From NCBI RefSeq assembly GCF_028389875.1, contig NC_084665.1:5539001-5603000 (forward strand): a stretch of DNA of 64,000 bases. Reading direction: 5' to 3'. Below, piece by piece: positions 36,544-48,650 of this stretch. Within the stretch, counting starts at the first letter, position 1; the number at the start of each line of letters is the position of its first letter. Position numbers and translations under genes: made by a program. The notes beneath the pieces were generated by a model. The model did not search any database and was not told the origin of the DNA. It saw nothing but the letters and a program-made list of their open reading frames with translations. This DNA comes from Rhea pennata (taxonomy: Eukaryota > Chordata > Aves > Rheiformes > Rheidae).

Positions 36544-39500
36544 GTAAGTTTTGACATTTATTTTCCAACTTTTTGTAAAGTTATCTTTTTATTGCCTCCA
36601 TTTGTGTACAGTACAATTTTTCTTTTATCGCGTGCATTTCCTTATCCTTTTTTTTAACAAAAATGTGTCTCCTATAGCTAAGTCTGTGTAATAGAAGTAA
36701 CCTTAAAAATATTTAATACAATCTAAAAATTAAATTAATTTAAATAAATTAATTAAATCTGATTGCCAGTCTCAATCCTAGAAATAATAGAATTGGAGCA
36801 GTTTTGGAAGTCTCTTCTAGGTTTTGAGCTAATTGAGAAATAAGTTATTCTTTAAGAAATAGAACATTACAAAAACTACTGAAATGGGATAAAGAGGGTC
36901 AAAATATATTTTTAAAATATGTGAGAAATCTGTAGTAGTGTTTAAAAATATATATATATATACACATATATATAATATAAAAGAGAACTATATAAGCAAG
37001 AACAATAAAATTTTAATTCAGAAAACAAAAATAGTTCAGTTTTCTGGAAGAATTGATATTTTTATACAATATATATTTACTGTATTCCTAGTTTTCATGT
37101 TCGAAACTAGTTTTTTGCTGTTCATTTTTAAACTTAGTTAATATGAGACTGCATAGCTTTAAACAGTTTGAATAAACACATGTATCTAGAAATTCTGTTT
37201 ATAACTTTTGTGGCATTTCAGAAAATTCAGTTTCTCTTAATGAGAATCTTACCGTCTTTCTATGAAACTGATTTCATTTTATTCTATTGCCTCATTTTTA
37301 GTTGTTAATGATTTGGTTGGGTGTTTACATAATTAGTGGGAGTTAGTCATTCATTAATCAGTTTATACAACCTTTAAAATGTTTTTAATAGGTGGATAGG
37401 TTCTCATAAAACATTCTGTATTCATCTGTGCTAACTATGAAGAGACACAAAAGATGCATACTTGCAACATTAATTAGTAATCTTTATGAACTATTCATAA
37501 GTCAAGTCTTAATAAAAATTGCAACCAGAATGTTCTTTTTTTGTTTGTTATTAGGTAGATTAATGGTACAAATACCTATTACATGTACACTTCAACCACT
37601 AACGCCTCCATTGCTGTCCCTGTGTAGGTAGAACTGATGTGGTGGTCTGATACTCTCAGGCCTCCCTGAGTATAGTTCAAGTGTGTTTTCTGTTGCAGGG
37701 GTACCTCACTGGCAAGGGGTTGTGTTATCACAGAGTCTTGATAATAACTCCATTGTAAGACAAAGCTGAGGGACCTTGGAAGAGCTATCATCATCTACCA
37801 GCTCTATTCTTAGAGTATTCATTTCCCCTAGTTCCTCCAGATATAGGGTATGGAATCCCTTTAAAAAAATTTTAACCACATGCACAGACACACACAAACA
37901 CTTTGCTATATTGATGGGAAAGTCTCTAAAGTTGATCATCTCTGAATTACTAGGAAGAGAAAAGAACAGAATTTTGTTCCTGGTGTGTGAGAAATAGTCT
38001 TACTGGATTTTGTCCTGTTACCGAAACGCAAATCTGCCTGTTTCTTGGTTAAACAGACACTTGTGACAACAGTCTGTGGGCTTTCCACTTCACTAAGATC
38101 AATGTGTGGAGGAGGCTGATTATGCTTTGTAACTTTTGAGTGAGTCAGGAATATCTTCCCCTGGTAGGTGGACTGAGGGGAAAGATGGTAGAGATTTCTA
38201 CGATAAACATATTCAGGAGATAGGAAATGGAGAGAGGAGGAGCCAAAGCTCACTTTGCAAATAGGAGAATGGCATGAGTGCTGCAGAAATGTGCAGAAAA
38301 GTGCTTGTATGTATGCTGCCTGGCTGTTCTGCTAAGCAGTTTTCCAGGCCAGAGAAGCTACATGTACATTAGTACTTAAAACTGCCTATCTGTAATTTGG
38401 ACATCATGGATTCAACAATTAAGTTTTAGGACTGTTTCCATTAAAGCAAATGTAAAAATTCCCTCCTCCCCTCCCTTCCCCCCCACCAAGGAGATTGGGT
38501 AAAAGATGAACCAATTTCCTTGAGAAATGTGAGTCACCAGTTAAAATTGCAAGAAGCATGTGAGATCAGGGACTGACAAAAAAAGAACGGCAGTTTTCCA
38601 TTGATCACAAGAAATGGTACAGTTCTTTGATTCATTTGATTTTTGTATTGATAGGAAATTCTTGTGTTTATATAGTGGGTTTCCAAGGAATCTTCATAAC
38701 ATTGCTTTTTTAAAGAAATTTGAATAAAGGTTGTCAGGTTATAGCTGCCTGTTTTAATATGTTGCTGTGGAGTAAAACCTGCAGGTTAATGGAAACACTA
38801 ATTGAAAGCATATGAGTAATTGAAAATCTAGTATTTAAAAAATGTCTATTTTGTAATAGCAAAATAATGCTTAGTCTTCATTCCCTTTCTTCTTGTTTTA
38901 TAAAGTCCAGTTTTAAAAGCGTTTCTAATTTGGTGGTGTGTTTTAAACCTAGTCAGAAGAGGTGGGTGGGTATTCTAAAGAAGAAATGATCAGTGTAACA
39001 ATTAAAAACCTGCAAAACCAATCTTTGTAATCATAAGGTTAAGATTGGTTCATAACAGCAGCAAAAAAAGAAATGTATATATATATATTGGTGAGGGCCT
39101 TCGGCCTTGTTAGCTTCTTACAATGCAGTAAGTGTTTAGTCAAATGGCATAACAATTTTATTGAATGTAAATATTTACTTTTTTCTTTTAAATTACTTTC
39201 TTTTGCATCTGTTCAGGTATTTTAAATATTTGTATCTTTTTTTTTCTCCTGATAACGAAGGAATAACTTTTGATGTTGTTTTACTAAGAGAATTTACCAG
39301 CCCTAGTGATTACTTTCCATTTTCTAGGCTCTGTGTAGGTGGTTGAATCCATCTGCTTCCTTCTTCTACATCAAAATGACAGATGGATACTCTTAAACAA
39401 CCTCTAGCGTAATTACAAGTGCTGTTCTCATTACAGTTATTTCTGTGAATTACAATCACATATTTTGCTTCAAGTGTTTCACCTCAGTTTACAATATCTG

Positions 39501-39933
39501 TTGGTACTTGTTTCTATATTTTTACAGAACTAAATTTTTAATAGTTAACATCATATGGCTTGAATTTTTCTCACTATCTTCCTCGAACATCTTCTTCTCC
39601 TTTTTTTTTTTTGAAGTATTGAATGACCACTCCTTTCTAATTTTAAAGAAAATATCAAAAGATGTTTAGATCTGAGAAGGGAGAAATTAACTTGTTATAA
39701 AAAAGGAGAGTACTGATACATTTGCAAGGAAATAACTTCAGTCATTACTTTTTATCTTAAAGAATTTTATTATTAATACGTGAAAGATAAATTTTTAAAA
39801 TGTGGATAAGTTTAAGAGCAAACTAAACACTGTTTCCTGGAAGAGTGTTTTTCTGCTTCTTCACAGATTCTTTTGGTTATCTAGTCTGCTTTTGGAAATT
39901 TTACACAGATGGATTTTGAAGTGGCAGAAGTGT

Positions 39934-40422
39934 CTATGAATGGCTCAAGTGTTGCTTGTGCATATTCGGTATTTTTATTGATGTGTGAGGAGAGGAAGAA
40001 TTTCTTCTGCTCACATAAATGCAGGTACCCAATTTCTGCGCATGCTTACATAGAATCAGCTGCCCTGTAAGGTTAAGTTCTCCCCATCTCTTAGTAACAG
40101 TGTATATAAAAATTGAAGCAAAGCCCACAAGTCCAACTAGGTGGAGGATAGTGAGCATACCCATGCTACATAAATCTGAATTTCCGGTGACTCCAGAACA
40201 TCCATACATATGTTTTTGTTGTTTTTTCATTTCACTGTGTCCAAAGAAACGAGGGTTATATGGGAACGAACACGATAGTGGTGTTCTTACAGCTTGACAC
40301 TCCGGATGTGTGTTACAAACTTTTAAGCACAGCAGAGAGGCATTTAGAGTTGCCTTGCCTGACTGGGATAGTGTTGAGGAATTGTTTTGTTTGAACTCTG
40401 TGTGTCTGATGCAGTCTTCCAA
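39934..40422 (-). other. Unexplained 162-codon ORF with one hydrophobic segment
   Basis: The longest open frame in the AT-rich right half outside CpG islands. It is cysteine-containing in its first half and has one likely membrane segment around MLTILHLVGLVGFASIFIYTV (split here as residues of about 92-112). I do not recognise a family. A second frame is also open over the 5' part (40621-40313), which suggests low stop density and not selection. It may be an old insertion remnant, a lineage-specific transcript or chance. Confidence 0.2.
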
Positions 40423-40759
40423 ACAATTCCAAGAGAGAATTAGCTGGCTTGCTACAGGGGAGAGACGAGGAGTGAATTAGTATGTGTGCACTAGGAATGA
40501 TCAGGGAACTGTGGCCCTGGAACAAAATCAGGATCATGCCAAACTTATACTGTGGACACACATGACGGAAAAGAAAATAGCTGTCTGTTTGGATGAAGGA
40601 AGCTTCTCTATAAGTATTCAAGCTAAAAGACTCGATGCTAGTTCATTTTTTCTAGTTTGTTTCTAGAATGATACAGCTATGTGTCTGTCTTAGATTTAAT
40701 TTGCAGCCTGCTCTTAACTGTATTGAGTAACCATGGTAATGCATTAATACACGTATAGC

Positions 40760-40783
40760 AAAAAAAAAAAAAAAAAAAAAAAA
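40760..40783. repeat. Poly-A run of 24
   Basis: A simple A run on the plus strand. No perfect AATAAA precedes it, only ATTAAT, so a retroposon tail is possible but unproven. Confidence 0.9.
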
Positions 40784-43700
40784 GGATCTTAATTGGATAA
40801 AAGCCTTTTGAAATAATTTTAGTCCTATGGAAAGATGTTACTCTAGAATATTGTCAAATGTATTTTGAATATAGGCAAACCCATGTACATCTATTTCATG
40901 ACAGGTAATCCCATTTATTTACAATAATGGACCAGATACTGTTTATCCCAAGTTGCATGCTGTCTGACTTAAAAGAACAGGAAGCATTGCTATAGAAGGT
41001 CTTTTCCTTTTATAACTGTCTGACATACAGGGTCTAGCCTCCATGTATTAGCCAAGAGAGCTGGAAATACACTACAGTTAAATTACAGGTTTGAATCTCC
41101 AGGTGGTGCTTGAATTCATGGTTGAAGACTGTAGAAATTAATTTTGTTAAAGCAAGAAACAACAGGACATTAAGCTACTATGCCAGCTTTAGGTATACGC
41201 TTCAAATTTTTTTTGCTGCTCAGCATTATTCAGTAATCTTTAACTCAAATTGCAGGAAAATATTTGAAATTCCATTCTAACAATATCCAACAGAGAATAT
41301 TAAAGAAGCATTAAATTTCAAATGCCTTAGGGAAAATGTTCTCTTGCAACACTGTGGGCATTTGGATCTCACTAGTATATGCAGTGGTATAGTCTAATAT
41401 TATGCTTTATTTGGTCTAAAATGAAAGCCCAATTTTAATTCTATCTCCAAAAACTTGGTATACTGCAGTGAAAAATACTTTATTTGAATGTTGTTTTTTA
41501 ATACATGGCAACTAACTTTAAAGCTTCCTCATATAAGACTCCCACTATGGCTTTCTGAAATCTCACTCTTGCATTAAAACTTCAGAAAGACTCCCAAGGA
41601 CTTACCCCAATGCTTTCGCTCCTCATTTACAAGTTATAAGATCCGAAATTTACCACAAATGCCTTTTCTCATTCTATGCAATTTTTCACTTAATAAGACA
41701 AAACCTTTGTATTTTAAAATATCTTTGTAAATATATAAAATACAGAAACAGAAGATAAATACACTCATGAGAGGTAGGTAATATGCAAATACCAAGGTGT
41801 GGTTCAAAGATATATCTACACAATTCTGGGATAGTTAGTTTGACAAGCCCATTGGTGGACTTATCTCAGAAAAGTGATAATAAAACCTTTATGTTTTTAT
41901 TGTCTATATATACCAGATTTTATAGCACAGCTGTTTGAGTAGTGAGTCCACAGCTTAAAGATTCTGAGTAAAGAAGAGTAGCTCTAAAAGTTTTATAAAA
42001 CCTCTAGAATAAATATAGTTCTTACTATACAATTAATTATCTCAGTATCTGGCAGAGTGAGAGCAAGTGCTATGTTTTTATTAGAAAATTACAATCCATA
42101 CTCCTCAGAGAAATAGTGCATTTTTTCCTATAACCGAGTGTTTTCCTGTTTGTAGTGTTGACTAACACAAACATAAATAGTGTCTGAGAAAATGTCAATA
42201 TTTTGATATTTTATACTTATTGAGAGTTTTATGACAGGCAATTTTTTGTAACAATTGAAATTGTGCCAGTGTGACTTGCCTAACAAATTAGATGGCAGGA
42301 GAACCTGACGGAAAGACTTGCTATTAGAAACTACAGAGAGAATTTGAAAGAATAGTGTACTCAAAATGATAAAGATTTATGATAAATGCATTTTAATAAA
42401 TAGTTTTGTATTTTATCCTGTGGTTATCATGATTATGAGGGTAGGTATTCACATATCCTGTACACATTAATTTGTACAATGTAGCCAGCTGGATGTAAAT
42501 TAGTGAAACTTCATTCACAATGCTGTTAGTTTGACTGTAATGAGACACTCGGTTCTTGCCGAATTAATCTCTTTTTTTTCCCTAATGAAACCTGCTGGAG
42601 TATCACCGCCCTACTGTGAGATCTGCTGTCTCTGCTGGGAGCTCACTGTAGCACTATAACACTGGTGGACCCCAGATTGCCTGCTGAGGCCCTGTTCATG
42701 GGCTCTGAATAACGATATACCTTTTAATGGAAGCTGTTTTTGTCTCAGGTCTGCTCAAGGATGGTGCACTGACTGTTTTTCCATCACAGTCATTCTCAGG
42801 TGGAATTGAATCTGTGCAGCTGTGTTCCTAAACTTTCGTGCAAGTAGAGTAAGGCCGTATCTTGCAAATGCAATTGCCATTCTGTATGTGCTGAAAGATA
42901 ATTATCTATTTGAATTCACCTCTTGGAAAGCAAGAGCATCCACCCCTTAGGGCAATAAAGGCTTCTTGGTATCCAGTATTCAACGTTTTTGGAGGAAAAG
43001 AAAATAATTTTGAAACTGCTGAGACAGTCTTCCCTTACAAATGAAGGACTTGTAAAATGCATTAGAAATATATGTTGAAAGAGTAAGCCTATATGAACTT
43101 CAAAATTGGTTTTATTATACAGCTTTATTTTCAATATTATCATCATAAAGATTGTGTATAATTCTATTTCTTTGTTAATAGCTATATTAAATCTTCCTTT
43201 TAATTATTAAAAAATATTAAACATTGAGAAACACAGAAACAAATGCAAAGCTTATTGTGCAATTGTATGAAGCTGTTTGGACTATCTTTCTCACCTATGC
43301 TGTTTATTTAACTAGGTGGTTACCAATTCACTCTTATGCCCACTTTTCCTGATGACTTGATCAGATGAAGTGAATGTAATGCCACTAGTTACCTGCACCT
43401 TGCTGCTTTTATAACATCCTATGGCTTGTTGTACAAAGCATAATGATGAAGGGGTGGTCCTGCTGTGATAGTCTGTAGATCATTGCATGTGAGCAAGAAG
43501 AACTTGTTTTTTAAAGCGTTGGTAATTTTTACATACTGAGAGAATTTTGTTATTATACCAATAAAATTAATACGTTTGAACTGAAACAAAATTCTTTGTA
43601 ATGTCAGTGAATGAGGTACAGCTTGATACAAATTGCGTGATAGCTCAGATAGTTCATTGCACACTGGACTGTGAAAGTCCTGTACCTGTTAAGAGTCCCG

Positions 43701-43900
43701 TCAACTTCCTTATAGTTTCAAGTGGCTGCAAAGATCTTTTCATGTGGAGTTCAGAGATATTCTGGGAGATATACTGGGAAATTCATAATAGTGTTATTCA
43801 TGTGTTAAAATACAAAATTCAGATGGATAATGAAACATGGCATTGGTGTCAGTTCCATATGAGTAAGAACTTACTCCTATTTGATTTAAAAATAATTTAC

Positions 43901-43932
43901 TTGATATTTAATCAAATTAAATTAAATATCAA
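43901..43932. repeat. Perfect 12-bp AT-only inverted repeat
   Basis: TTGATATTTAAT and ATTAAATATCAA are separated by eight bases. It lies in AT-rich presumed intron sequence. Confidence 0.8.
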
Positions 43933-45221
43933 ATTAAATATTTAGATTTCATAAGGATCTGACCAGAATACCTTCTTTAGCACCCATTAGTGATGATGTT
44001 TAGCTTTATCTACTTTATTCTTTTCTAAGATTTTTTTTCCTTCTTGGGAATAATTTTTTATGTATGACATGAGAAAGCCCCAAAGTGGCTTTTTCCTTCT
44101 CTCTACTTTGCAATCTGTGAAGTTATATTCCTATTCAGTACATGATTTAACACACTGACTGCACTACTGTCAATGTTTGTTTTCTGAATCTGTTTGACAA
44201 AACTATGTCAAGCATTCATTTTTAGTACGTAGCTAAAATACATTGTGGTGATCTTGAAGTTATATAAAATGTGCCAATGGTTGAATATTCCTTAAAAGGT
44301 GGTCTAGAAAACATGCCACCTATACTGTCAATGAATAAATCAAAAATCGAACATTACTTTTTTAAAAAATGTGCTCTACTGAGGTAGTAGTTACTCAAAA
44401 TTCAAGATTATGAAAGCGCAGAAGTTGCGTAGGGCTGCAGGAGTGGCATACCTGTGGAGGTGCTACTGCTTGTTTTTTCGGGAGGTATACTCTGAATTTT
44501 AAAACTCCCTAGTCATGGAGGAACTGCAGTAAGTGTCACAGTGTAATTAAGGCCATGTAAGATATTTATTCTGCATTTATTTTTAACTTAATTTTTTTAA
44601 TCTCTTCACTGGGAACAAAGAAATGTTATCACTGTGAGAGGAAATAATGCACTATTTGATGAATGGGGCAAGGAGTGAGAAAAATTCTGCAGCCCTTTCT
44701 TACATATGTGTAAAACAACTGCCATCTGTTTCATGGATTAGTGTGAAGATTATGATATTAGCCTTCTCCTGCTTAAGTGGAGAGGGATGGTGATGAAAAT
44801 ATTGCTGCCTACCTATTGCTGAAGACTGATGAAAATAATGCATAGATTGCATAGCAGCAGCCATGGCTTTAATTTGAGCAAGCCCAATTGAGACAAAGAT
44901 TTTGGGAAAAGTAATCTACAGAAATACATGAAAAGGACCTTACTATTATATCAATTTTGTGGAACAGATTTGTGTAAAATAAATCATTTTCCTCTCCTTC
45001 TCCCAAGTGAAGAAGTATATAGTATTTTTTGGTTTTGCTTTACATTGCCAGTAATGCAGAAGATTGAACTTCTGTGAATGAGTTAATTTAATGATATCTT
45101 TTACAGCTGTGGAATTTGAGAGAGCCAAATGTTACACCTAAATAGAATGGTCAGATATGGTTCTCGCTTGAGAGATCTTTCCATATTGCTTGGAATTAAT
45201 GCAAGTTTAAATAATGTCCTT

Positions 45222-45268
45222 AATAAATTGTAAATCCTGGGTATTGTTAAAAAAAAAAAAAAAAAAAA
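45222..45268 (+). pseudogene. Retrocopy-like 3' end: AATAAA followed by A20
   Basis: AATAAA at 45222-45227 is followed 21 bases later by an uninterrupted run of 20 A. This is the footprint of a reverse-transcribed polyadenylated RNA inserted on the plus strand. The 300 bases upstream look like 3' UTR and I cannot name a parent gene. A target-site duplication was not found. It could also be a chance A run. Confidence 0.4.
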
Positions 45269-48200
45269 GAATGACAAATATGATCTTTGTGTTTGAAATC
45301 TTACACTAAAGTTTGTAATGGATAAAAATAATTCATTTGGAATGCATGAAATTGCAGAATTACAAACACAAAGACTAAGAGGTCAACTACTTATAGATGC
45401 TGAAGGTTACAAAAAATAGTCAAAATGTGCAGTTTAACAGCGTGGCAGACATACCATCACAAAAGGGCATTTTTCTTGCTTTTCATGGCAAAAGGTGACC
45501 TCTGTGTCAACCAACAGAAGTGCACTTTGTTGTTGAATTTCACTTATTTCAATTTACCGTATTTAATTTTTTAATTATTTTCGAAAACTTGCAAAAGCAA
45601 GAATTTGCTAGTGATTGGCTAGTGTAGTAAAGGCGTCTTTGCATGGATTATCTGCAGAGTTGTTAACAGGTAACAGTCAGGCTGTTTGCCCGTTGCCACT
45701 GTTTGCATTATACAGATATTGTGTAATGTACATTATACTTTTGGAGTCAAATGAGAAATAGGTCGGTGGGGTGAACTGATCAAACTGTGGAATAATTGAT
45801 AATTAAAAGACATGCAGAATGCAAAGTACTTAAAGTTGAAGGACATGAACACCCCACTGGAAATCATCTGTCCAACTATTTGTTATTCCTTTCATTTCAA
45901 TTTTCCTTTTTGTGTGGCAGTAAGGTAAAAGTCAAGCTTCTCTGAAAGCTGGGATGCCCCCTTCAGGGAAAGGAAGGGAGAGAGCATGCATCATTTTGAT
46001 GGTTGTTGATAATTTGTGGCTGCCAAACCAATGCTATTCACACTGACATCCTGTCTTTTCAAACAATGAAGTAATATATTGAGGTAATTAAAGACAATTG
46101 CTTGTAATAGCAGAAAATTACTATAATTGTTTGTTTTCCAGATAACAAAGCAGATTTATAATTTCTGTGACCTTCTCCAGAGTTCTACTACCAGAATTCA
46201 CAGAGAAACCCTAAATATTCATTGTACCATTATGCTTTATGTCAATTGTATGAATTTAACTCTGTTTTATTTAAAATATTTGCTCAGAACAGATTTCATC
46301 CTTAGGTTAAAGTGGTCTGCTGTGCTAATCTTAGGAGGATCTCTCTAATAAAAGTGTCTTATCTTCTAAGTGAAGTTATTTTTTCAAGTGATGTTAAGAT
46401 GTTAAGGGAGAAAGAAGTTTTATGGTCTGATTTTGTTCAGAAGACCTGGATTTCAAAGCTTGTTCTTTTTTTGTCACAACTGTGCATCACAAACTGTATG
46501 CACAAGTTCAGTAGAAATAAACACTTTTCGATGATTTTAGAAGGACAACTAAAATTAATCTGACAGTGAAAGTAAGGCAAGCTTCAAAATGCTTCCACTT
46601 TGCAGCGATTTCATTAGGTAACTCTAACTTATTAGAAAGCTTGGTCTCTTCTGCACTGCTTCTTCACGTTCTATGACATATACAGAATACCCATAGTGAG
46701 ATTTTATCCCTCTAAAACTGGAAAGGCTTTTGCTGGCAAAAGTGTTTAAAAATCTAAGGAAAAAAGAAAAATAACTTTCCTTCTACAATTTCTTTTGCAA
46801 TGTAGACTGGATATGATGCAGCCAAGAGGTGAGCTAAATCTTCAGTAACCTGAAAAGTTGTAGCAAAGCGTGTAACTGTGCTGCCTGCACCGAAAAGCTG
46901 CTGCTCAATTAGACTTCCTTTTTCATTGTAGATTATTGTGACTGAAAAGATTCATCAGCATTTGAATAGTCGTCATTTATCTAGAGAAAATGTACATATA
47001 CGTTTGTTATCTGATACTGTGTTGTAAATTAGTAGGGATAGTAGTGATATTGCTCAGGCCAAGTGGACTATGGTCAGTTTCTTTGCTACATCACTGATTT
47101 TTCTTTTATTTTTTCCTTTTTTTTCTATTTTTTCCCCCCTAGACTATTGCAAGCTTTGCCAGTGTTGATTTTGGCTATGTTCTTTATATTGTCTATTTAA
47201 AAAACTTTCCAAATTGCTTTTTTCTTGTTGCTTATTACTTCAAAAGTCTAAATCCTTTAAGTGACATAAAAATACCTGTTTAAATTTAATTGCAGCATTT
47301 TTAAAGCATTTTAACCATCTCCGGTTTTGCTTGTTAGCTAGTTCTTTTTATTTTAAGAGGCTAAAATGAAAGACAATCAAATACATCAAGATTAGATGAA
47401 AAATTTTGTTAATGATTATGAAATATACCCCGAGGGAGCTAAAAATTTATGATACCGGAGTATCAAGATAGTTCTCTAAATGCTAAAGCTCTAGATTGGC
47501 TTGGATAGGACATGGGGCATAGTGACTGAAAGAGACAGAGTTGTAGTCTAAGGGCCTTGTTCTCCCATTCAAGCTGAAGCCTAACATGGAAAATATATCA
47601 GTTTCCTACCTAAGCCTGGCATACCATGGTGATGTTTGATACATGTATAACTCATTGTAGCCTTTTGATAGTGGGATGAGGGATACCAAGGGATAGTGCA
47701 GACTGCCACTGAAACGTTCCTGAGCCTCATGAAGGACCTGCATTTGAAGTGGCAAGCAATTCTCACTGCTGGGCTGTTGCCCTCAGTGAGGAAGCTGTTT
47801 CTTTGTCCTCATCTCCAGATTTTTTTGCTTGGCTTTTGATGCTGATTTTGCAGTAGGTTAGCAGTGGATGCCATTCATGATGCTGAGTACTTGAGTTTGT
47901 AGGTGGTAATACAACTGAGGTGGACATGAGTCAGTCAAGTTGTGCTTCTTGCCAGGTTATACAAGCACCAGTAGAGTCCACTTGTAAGAGACACACGAGT
48001 AGAGTAGGTACTTCTCCAAAAGGTTCTCACTAGAGGAAAACATAGCACAAAAGGACTAGGAATGTATATAACAGATGTCTGGTGCATTAATATCAAGATG
48101 CACTAGAGGGCCCAGCCTGCATGTATCTTCCCCCCCTCCCCCAAGAAGAAAAATATGTAGTAAACTGAAGGAACTTCTGAGAAATTACAGCAAAATTACA

Positions 48201-48593
48201 AGAAGGAACAACTGTCAGAAGCCAACAAGACTCAAAATAGGACAGAATGTGGAGAAAGGTGATAGAGTGACAAATGCATTCAACCTGAAAATGTAATCAG
48301 GCAAGCATGTTCCTCTACCAGAGAAGGGATTTAGAAACTTTGAACTTGCAGTCATGTGATTCTTTCCTCCTTCTGGCTAGATTAGAAAGGGGAATCGTGT
48401 CTTTAATGTTATATCATCCTTAACAAACCATTGCATGCTGTGTCAAGCTCATTTTCCATGATCAGCTCTGGTTAAAAAACATTGCTATCTGTAGTCTAGC
48501 CTGAAGGTGACAAGAGATTTGAATCACTGTAATTAGGCACTCCATCATACTGCAAAAAGATACAACTATCTTGATGAATCAGTATAAAAAAGT

Positions 48594-48650
48594 GGCCTTT
48601 TTCTTTTCTTTCTTTCTTTTTTTCTTTTTTTTCTTTTTTTTTTTTTTTTA
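48594..48650. repeat. Polypyrimidine TTTC tract
   Basis: About 57 bases of T and C only, built from TTTC and TTCT units and ending in a T run. Confidence 0.85.

Noticed and set aside
45838-45885. CR1-tail-like words (AAGTTGAAGGACATG, GAAATCATCTGTCCAAC)
   Set aside because: Only about 45 bases with several mismatches; not enough to call an element.
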